Origin: Haematococcus lacustris
Lineage: Eukaryota > Chlorophyta > Chlorophyceae > Chlamydomonadales > Haematococcaceae
Length of the DNA: 64,000 bases
Assembly (NCBI GenBank): GCA_030144725.1
Contig: JASKMD010000006.1
Coordinates: forward strand, 10,422,832-10,486,831
Reading direction: 5' to 3'
Within the stretch, counting starts at the first letter, position 1; every line of letters begins with the position of its first letter. The notes below the pieces were generated by a model, which saw only the letters and a program-made list of their open reading frames with translations, was not told where the DNA came from and made no database searches. Below, in pieces: positions 57,701 to 64,000 of the stretch. Position numbers and translations under genes: made by a program.

Positions 57701-60700
57701 AGCGTCCGTCTCCTGCTCTGCTGGTGTGCGCCTCCGCTCCATGGCTTGCACCTGGTATGACCCACACCATGCAGCCTTGTTTCAATGACTTGAGGCAAAG
57801 CTGATGTCATCTTAGCTTATGCTGCACATTGGCAAATGTCAGAGAGAAACGGTGACAATGGAAAAGCTGCAGCCTAGCCGCGTTGGCAGCTATGGCGTGG
57901 AGGTGAAGGCACCAGCACAAGACACCACCAACAGCACCCAGCACTATTGCAACTGCACCGAGCACCGCGGCCGGGTGCAGGCAACAGACACCCTGTGCAG
58001 CGGCTATGGGACCACGATTGGGACCAAGATTGCAGGAGGGTGTAGAAGGAGGCAGGTGTGCCAGTGGCTGCCTCAAGCCTAGGGCCATCACAGCTGCAAG
58101 GCTACCATCACGACAGGGCTTTGACCAGGGTGCAGAAGAAGAAGACTACTCCGGCAGAACGAGGTGAGTGTGAGTGTCAGGGTGAGTGTGAGAAAGAAGA
58201 GGAGGAAGAAGAGGAGGAGGAAACTCTGGCAGTGCCGGTGTGCATCAAGGGACAAGGGTGCAATAGAGGTTGCGCCTGTTCACATCAGAACTATGCGGGT
58301 GGTCACTTGCTGCCTGAGGAGCCTCGAGGGCCTTGGGCCTCAGACCATTGCTGCCGGCCGCTCACCTTGCGCATGGCCAGGAGCCCATAATCTCTAAGGA
58401 AGCGGCGGCGAGCATCACGGGCATCAAGGCGCTGGTTATAGATGGCCAGCATGCGCAGCTTCAGCTGCCGATCAGCTTCTGGTTCGTCCTCCAAAAACTC
58501 CATGTCCGCCACCACACACTGTGAGAGGCACAAACATGTGAGAAAGGAGTAAGGTGTGGTGCATGGAAGCATGGGATGTGGAGGTGGAGGCGAGCAGCCA
58601 GGAGGTTGGCTGAGCACTGGTGTCACAGGGCCCTGCTGACCCTAGCTATTGGTAAACAGTTTGCTAGTAGACGAGTCAGAAGCCTAGCTGGTCCCTCTAG
58701 CTGACAAGGCCATGGGCAGCACCGTCACAGTGCTAGACAGCAGTGCAGGCAGCACAGGTGTCACAGGTCGCCTGCTGACAATGCTGGCCCTGACTGCTGA
58801 AAACACTTTCCTGGCATGCTGGTATGAGGGAGCGATGGTAGTGCTGAGCAGCAGTACAGCCAGTACAGGCAACATTGCCAGCACAGGCAATACTGCCAGC
58901 TCAAGCAGCTCCAGCAGCTCGCACCTCAGCGTCCTGGTCATACTCGTGCTCAAACTCATCACGCTTGCCTAAGAAGCCAATGGCGTCACCCTCTGCATGA
59001 GCGGGCTGCACAGGCACAGCCCTCCCAGATGATGCCCAAAGGTAGTTACAAACGCAGCATCAAGGAGCCATCATGACTGATGGTGGGTTTGGAGCACAGA
59101 TGGCAGCCTTTGCTGGAGCATGGTCGTGAGACGGCTTAAAGTGTAACCTTACATGCCACTCACAGCGCTGATCACCTGAGACGCCTGGACAGTGCTTGAT
59201 GAATTGGATGGTGATGCATGATGATAGGGTCCTTGCATGGAATGTCCACTTGACGCTGACCGGCATGCAGCAAAGTACAGAGGCTGCAGCAGGTGCGGCT
59301 GACGTTACATACCTTGACCAGCTCTTTGCCTGCTGCTGGGGCGGACTGCGCAGCAGCTGTGGGCGGGGTTGCTTGGGCCAACGTCTGAGCAGCCGCCCCC
59401 GCTGCTTTGGCAGCGACCACTGCAGCCGAAGTCTTGTCACCTCCCTGGCGCTCCCCTGCTGCACCACTACCAGGCAGCTCTGCCCCGCCGGCTGCTGGCA
59501 GTGGCATGGGCTGGGTGCTGCCTGCCTGCTGCACCACCACAGGTTTGGATGCACAGGCCTGCAGCAGATCTCCTGATGCTACTGCTGCGAGTGCTGATGC
59601 TTGCTGCTTGGTTGGGTCCTCTTCTGCTGCTGATCCTGGACGAGGGGGTTGCAGTGGCTGAGATAGGCCAGCCCCAGTACTCGCTTGCACCTCAGTCTTG
59701 ACCAGGGGCTCAGCCTTGACCTGCTGCTCTGCCCCCACTGCCTGCCCAGGTGCACCCTGCCCATCATGGTGCAGCATCCTGCTGTTGGCCATGGTCTGCA
59801 GGCAAGCAGCAGCAACGGCAGCAGCAGCAGCAGCAGCGGCATGAGGGTAGTGGGATGGTTGGGCTGAGATGTACAGCAAGGAGGTCAGCGCAGGTGCTAC
59901 TGCTGCTCTCAACTCACGGGGTGGGTGCCGACAGACTGCAGCCCAGGCTCCGTCTGCTGCTTGACACTCACGCCAGACGCCTCCTCCTCGTCCTCCTGCT
60001 GCTGTTGCTGCATGTCTGAATGCAATGGATCACCCACCCAGCCCTTCACGTCTCCATCCTCCATCTTCACATCAGCTGGCTGCTGAGCGTCTGCCTCCAC
60101 CTCCTGGCCTTTGCTCAGGGACTGCTTTGCCGCACTGTCGTGGGAGTGCTGCACTGTCTCACTGGGACTACTGTCAGGCAGCTGTGGCGGCGCAGCTTGC
60201 TCAGCGTCAGCTACCTGGTCAGCGACTGCAGAGCTGAGGGGGGTCTGGCTGCCTGGAGCAGGCTGTGAGGGCGACTGCCTCTTAATGTGGGGGTTGATGT
60301 GGGTGGGGTCAGCTGGGTCAGCAGGGGGATCATGGGATGCGGCTGACTGCGGCTCATCTGCTGCCGGCTCAGCAGGAGCTGGCATCGCTGTCTGACTCTC
60401 CATGGTTAGCTCGGCAGACGGGTGATGAGGGGCGGTGTGGGTGACAGCAGAGAGTGAGGGCCCAGCTAACAAGGATGACTCCCCGAGGGCTGGTAGGGGC
60501 TGGGGTGTCATAGTGTGACCTGACATCTGCAAAGGAGTGGGGGTCAAGGGTCAGAGGCATCGCATGTGTGAGGCAAAGAGAGTGGGGTGGCGGTTGAGAC
60601 ATGGCATGCCTGCAAGCCTGCAGCTGTGGCCATGCCTGCAAGCCTGCAGCGCTTGCAGCACTGCCTTCTTGACAGCAAGGAAAGGAGCAGAGTAACCTGA

Positions 60701-62073
60701 CACTATTGCTGGGTTGCCTAACCTGGCCACACAAAGACCTGTGTGCAGCCTTTGGACGCATTTCTAGTGGGTTACTGACCCTGCTGCATGTTGCATGGGG
60801 AGCGACATGAGAAGTCAAAACTTCAACACCCAGGCTTGGGCAATGCGGGAGCAGGCCACGGCTCCTGTCCCAGCTGCCATGCCTGTGCTGTAGGCCTGCC
60901 TAGGGTCATGCTGCCCCATTGCCCAGCTGAATATGAAAGTGGCTGCTCAAATGGGAGTGAGGCTTTGGCCCCAGCCCCAGGGTGGCAGCAGCTTCATACC
61001 CACCATCAAGGAAGGTGAGGGAGAGGGCAGGGGGTAGGTGTCCACGTCGATGTACGTGGCAAAGTAATGTAGCTGCAGCAGCAAGAGGAGCGCGGACAAC
61101 ATCAGATTCCGGTTGGTATGGTAAACAGGTTGGTAAACAGGTTGGTATACATGTTGGTACTGTAAACAGGTTGGTAAGCAGGTTAGTATGGTAAACGGTT
61201 GGTATGGTAAACAGGCCCATTGCAGCCTTTTCTTCACACCAGAAGCACCACAAGGAGGAAGGGAGAAAGGAAAAGGAGAGAAGAGTTCATTGGACACGTG
61301 GCCCTGACAAGATCTACAGTTAACAGTTTGCTGATGTTGACATATGGCACTGCAATATAATAGGCTGCAGCATGTGATCCTGTATCCTAACCCAAACCCT
61401 TCCCATGTCTGCATGCGCCCTCCTTGCAATTGGCTGGCGTCCATGCATACCTTGCACTGCTGGGCTGTCTTAGAGGAGCCCATGCTCTCAGCCACTGACG
61501 CCCAGTTGCCAAGGCCAAACTGGTCGATGCCTTCCAGCAGCAACTGCTCTTCATCTGCCTGTGCCAGATCAGGCTGGTAGGAGTGAGAAGCTGAACATGT
61601 GATGTGTGCATGCGCATGCAAGCAGACAAAATGAGGAGCAGTAGCTGCCAGTACTGTAACCTGCGCAATACTTACTCCCCAGTCAGGGTGGAAGATGGGG
61701 AAGCTGAGGTTGGTAAGCACTCGATAGTCATGCCAAGCTTTGTGGGGCACGAGCTCCGCCCCCACGGCAAAACACTCCAAGCAAAGGTCAAAGTTACTGG
61801 GGCATTCTGCACATCTTATGCGTGGGGTGTGGGTGATGTCCTTTTGGCAGTAAGTGCAGTGATACAGAGACCTGCATAAGCAACAGTAACTGATGGGACT
61901 TGCTGTCAGGAGCTGTCCGGAGCTGTCAGGAGGGCACACGCAATGATGGCTCACCTCTTTTGCTCCGTGCCTTTCTGCAGCCCGCTGTCCCTGACTGCCG
62001 ATTTGCGTTTGCGTACCCTGCAAGTGGGCGAGCTTGCATTGCAGCGAGGACCCGTGCCATGGCTGCCCGCCAT
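54767..62073 (-). CDS. ADA2: Transcriptional adaptor ADA2 (ZZ, SANT, SWIRM)
   Basis: ADA2 is the adaptor that activates GCN5 in SAGA-type histone acetyltransferase complexes. Fourteen exons (minus), phases exact: 61955-62073, 61676-61871, 61451-61558, 61004-61072, 59918-60526, 59313-59795, 58925-59005, 58366-58518, 57675-57751, 56961-57030, 55944-56775, 55519-55598, 55055-55162, 54767-54916; 1,044 residues. Basic N-terminus (VRKRKS); ZZ finger at residues 43-90 (YHCTYCQKDI ... CAECPSNFDLCLECF); NLSFPIFHPDW; SANT/Myb at about 105-145 (EEQLLLEGIDQFGLGNWASV); KRDEFEHEYDQDAE and VVADMEFLEDEPEADRQLK, the ADA2 signature; then RLRVFARYR; and C-terminal SWIRM at about 940-1030 (GVNLLSAQERELCAVSRLLP ... 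ARTFFRLDPARSLKMYDLW). Two low-complexity blocks (residues 165-528 and about 680-930) make it roughly twice the length of plant ADA2. Confidence 0.95.
55803..55878. repeat. Pentanucleotide repeat drifting from GGTCG to GGCCA to GGTCA
   Basis: Three successive variants of a 5-bp unit, each repeated three to four times in tandem, in an ADA2 intron. Confidence 0.8.
57415..57486. repeat. Telomere-like CCCTAA tracts in an ADA2 intron
   Basis: Two short CCCTAACCCTAA runs about 50 bp apart. Confidence 0.7.
61090..61215. repeat. GGTAAACAGGTTGGTA repeats in an ADA2 intron
   Basis: Six to seven diverged copies of a unit of about 16 bp. Confidence 0.75.
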
Positions 62074-62243
62074 GTGCACGCACCTAGCCTGGCCACCACC
62101 ATCAGTCGTCATGAGCTTTACGTTTCAACGCCGTGCCTCCGACGCTCCGACGCCAAAATGTGGTGTGCTCGGAAAGACATAGTTTCAGGGTAAATGGAAA
62201 AGAACGAGAATCCCTAGTGGGCCTGTTTCTTGTAGCCCTCTTG

Positions 62244-62612
62244 CTACGCTACGGTACGGCAAGCGTCGTAACAAAACACAGGCCGCGAGTTCATAATTGA
62301 AATGCTCATCGCTCCAGGTTTCCCCTGTATTCCTCTCCTTCTGTAAAGCCCTACACTTCTCAATATTCGTGAGTGACCGGTGTGTTTCCCTAACCTAGGC
62401 CGGGACTGCACCCAAACCCAGGTGTCGCTAGAGCCCTTCCCTATGCATGCCTCTCTGGCACACACATCCCCTTTGTAAGGGACAGATTGTTTGTTTGTTT
62501 GGCTCATGGCACGATACACATGACACTTCCGCAGCAGGCCCTTGTCGCGCACTTCCACCCACTCCTGGCCCCGGTCGACATTCCCCTCCCATTGATCCAC
62601 TAACCCCCTCAA
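62244..62612 (-). mobile_element. Second LTR-retrotransposon 3' end
   Basis: On the minus strand, GQEWVEVRDKGLLRK is followed by a spacer, AAAGGGGA and TGTGTGTGCC at 62,466. The blocks and their order match 39,570-39,727, including the purine run directly before TGTGTGT. It sits in the divergent interval between ADA2 and the next gene. Confidence 0.5.
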
Positions 62613-63265
62613 CGATAAGGGACAACGGCTTTTCCGGACTCATTTCTACACGCGAATTAAAGCGCAGGAGTGAGGCTGCGCTGAGCCACACGCTGAGCCG
62701 ATTGGGCTTCTTGCCGGGTATCCGACCTTGCCGACCCTGCGGGCTTGATGTACGTTGACCCAGTAGCAATGAGTCCCTGTTCAAGGCGATGGATAGTGCG
62801 CGATGTGCGAGGAGCCCGACCCCATGTCCAACATCGTGACCAACATGCGCTGGCTCAGGGGCTCTGAAACTAGGAGGAGACCACGGCATGAGCACAGCAG
62901 TGGCAACTGCATCGATCCCTTGTTGATTAGGCTCCAAGAGGTGGGCTCACCCTCTTACATGCTGCCCATCCTGCCGATGTCAGTCTGACAACCATCGAAC
63001 TGTATCGGACTCTCCAGCCCTGCGTCGCTGGCTAGGAAACTCAACTGTGGACCCCCTGCGAGGTTCTCAACTCTTGTTGAGTTCAGTCAATAGGGGTTTA
63101 AAAGACTTGCGTGTGCACATGCCTGCAGGCATGGGCTTGTCCTCCAAATCCCACCTCTACAAGTGGAAGGGGTGCCATGCTGCCTGCTGTGCATATTGTG
63201 TAAAGTCAATGCCAGCCAATATGTTTGAAGTCATCTCGGCCTGAAGTAACCTGGAGCCTTCACAG

Positions 63266-64000
63266 GTTTCCATTGGCCCACAGAACTTGCGCTGAGGCTG
63301 ATGTAGCTGCGCTTGATGTGGGTGGCAAGCGCCGGCGGCTGCTGGGGAAGGAGCCAGCTCCAACTTATGCCCAGTCTCTGCTCCACACCCGCGCAAGCAG
63401 CTGCACATCCTGGGCCAGCCCAAGCGCCCTGCCCCCACCAACTCCCTTACCAACCACCCTCGCACCCCTCACAGCAACTGCAGGGCAGGGCCATCACAGT
63501 CCCAGCTGCAGGGGTACAGCCAACACCACTTGGCCCTGCCTGCACTGTTGCGCCAGCCGGGGCTCTCCATCCTCGCTAGGCCTGCCACCAATCCTCTGAC
63601 CTCACCTGCCGAGGAGCGGCAGCCCATCATGTGAGTGCCCTCTGCTGGATGACGGGCTGACATGGCAAGCCAGCTGCACAACATCAGCTGCACACTCACG
63701 TTGCAGCCTGGTTTTGCCACTCCACATAGCACCACACCCTTGTGGCAGCGCCTCTCGTCACACATGTTGTGTCATGCAGACACACTACTCAGGAGCAGGA
63801 CGAGCCGACCATGCCCCCTAGCAACGGAAGGATCTTGACTTTGCCCTTGGCCGGAGCCGTTGCTACCACCCCAGCTGTCCTCCCGGGTGCAGCAGGCGCT
63901 GCCCCTCAGCCGCCCTCCCACCAGGGGGTTGCTGACCCCCCTGTGGCTGAGGAGCAGGACGAAACCCTCACCGCAGCTGCCTCTCCCTTCCTTGACCCAT
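63266..64000 (+). CDS. 5' part of an unrecognised gene running off the window
   Basis: Two exons are supported by splice phase: one ending at 63,630 (ATC AT|GTGAGT) with the frame QLHILGQPKRPAPTN ... LSILARPATNPLTSPAEER, and one from 63,780 (CAG|A) reading HTTQEQDEPTMPPSNGR ... EEQDETLTAAASPF to the window edge. The start of the first exon is unclear; 63,266 follows a CACAG acceptor, and a competing frame carries KRRRLLGKEPAPTYAQ. The composition is Pro/Ala/Ser-rich. No family recognised. Confidence 0.4.

Noticed and set aside
41..64000. CRISPR array or bacterial defence system
   Set aside because: Tandem arrays here have no unique spacers of constant length, and the window is intron-rich nuclear algal DNA.

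Overview
This window is nuclear DNA of a GC-rich eukaryote, almost certainly a chlorophyte green alga. The evidence is many short exons separated by introns with GTGAGT/GTGGGT-type donors and C-rich tracts before CAG acceptors, low-complexity Gln/Ala/Pro/Ser-rich protein insertions encoded by CAG/GCN repeats, organelle-type transit peptides, TTAGGG/CCCTAA-like tracts inside introns, and decayed retroelements. It is not bacterial or viral. Exon structures below were built by hand: splice phases were matched and conserved motifs were used to hold the frame.

Layout. (1) 1-5,656 (+): 3' part of EFL1/Ria1, the GTPase of late 60S ribosome maturation. (2) 5,883-7,802 (+): SPCS2, signal peptidase complex subunit 2. 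(3) 7,803-13,924: no confident host gene; it holds a LINE reverse-transcriptase C-terminus, a GCA-rich repeat tract, a small minisatellite and a long imperfect hairpin. (4) 13,925-17,807 (-): tropinone-reductase-like short-chain dehydrogenase, 11 exons. (5) 18,302-22,250 (-): plastid-lipid-associated protein (PAP/fibrillin), 6 exons, with a transit-peptide-like start. (6) 24,236-33,342 (-): JmjC-domain protein with a very large Gln-rich region. (7) 33,827-39,076 (+): divergently arranged, low-complexity protein of unknown family. (8) 39,077-43,380: LTR-retrotransposon end, a higher-order GCAGCAG satellite and a TnpB/Fanzor-like fragment. (9) 43,589-52,633 (+): organelle-targeted metallophosphoesterase, about 17 exons. 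(10) 52,634-54,535: repeats and a tRNA-His-like gene with an intron (-). (11) 54,767-62,073 (-): ADA2, the SAGA/HAT adaptor, 14 exons, 1,044 codons. (12) 62,074-64,000: second LTR-retrotransposon end and the start of an unrecognised (+) gene that leaves the window.

The genes do not form a pathway. Two chromatin proteins (JmjC and ADA2), two organelle-directed proteins (PAP and metallophosphoesterase) and two housekeeping genes (EFL1 and SPCS2) are neighbours. The most interesting non-standard signals are: a dispersed repeat shared by introns of the JmjC and metallophosphoesterase genes; a hairpin of about 180 bp; a satellite with a period near 319 bp; a TnpB/Fanzor-like fragment without its zinc-finger cysteines; telomere-like runs repeatedly found in introns; and a frame break in EFL1 that no GT-AG intron can explain.
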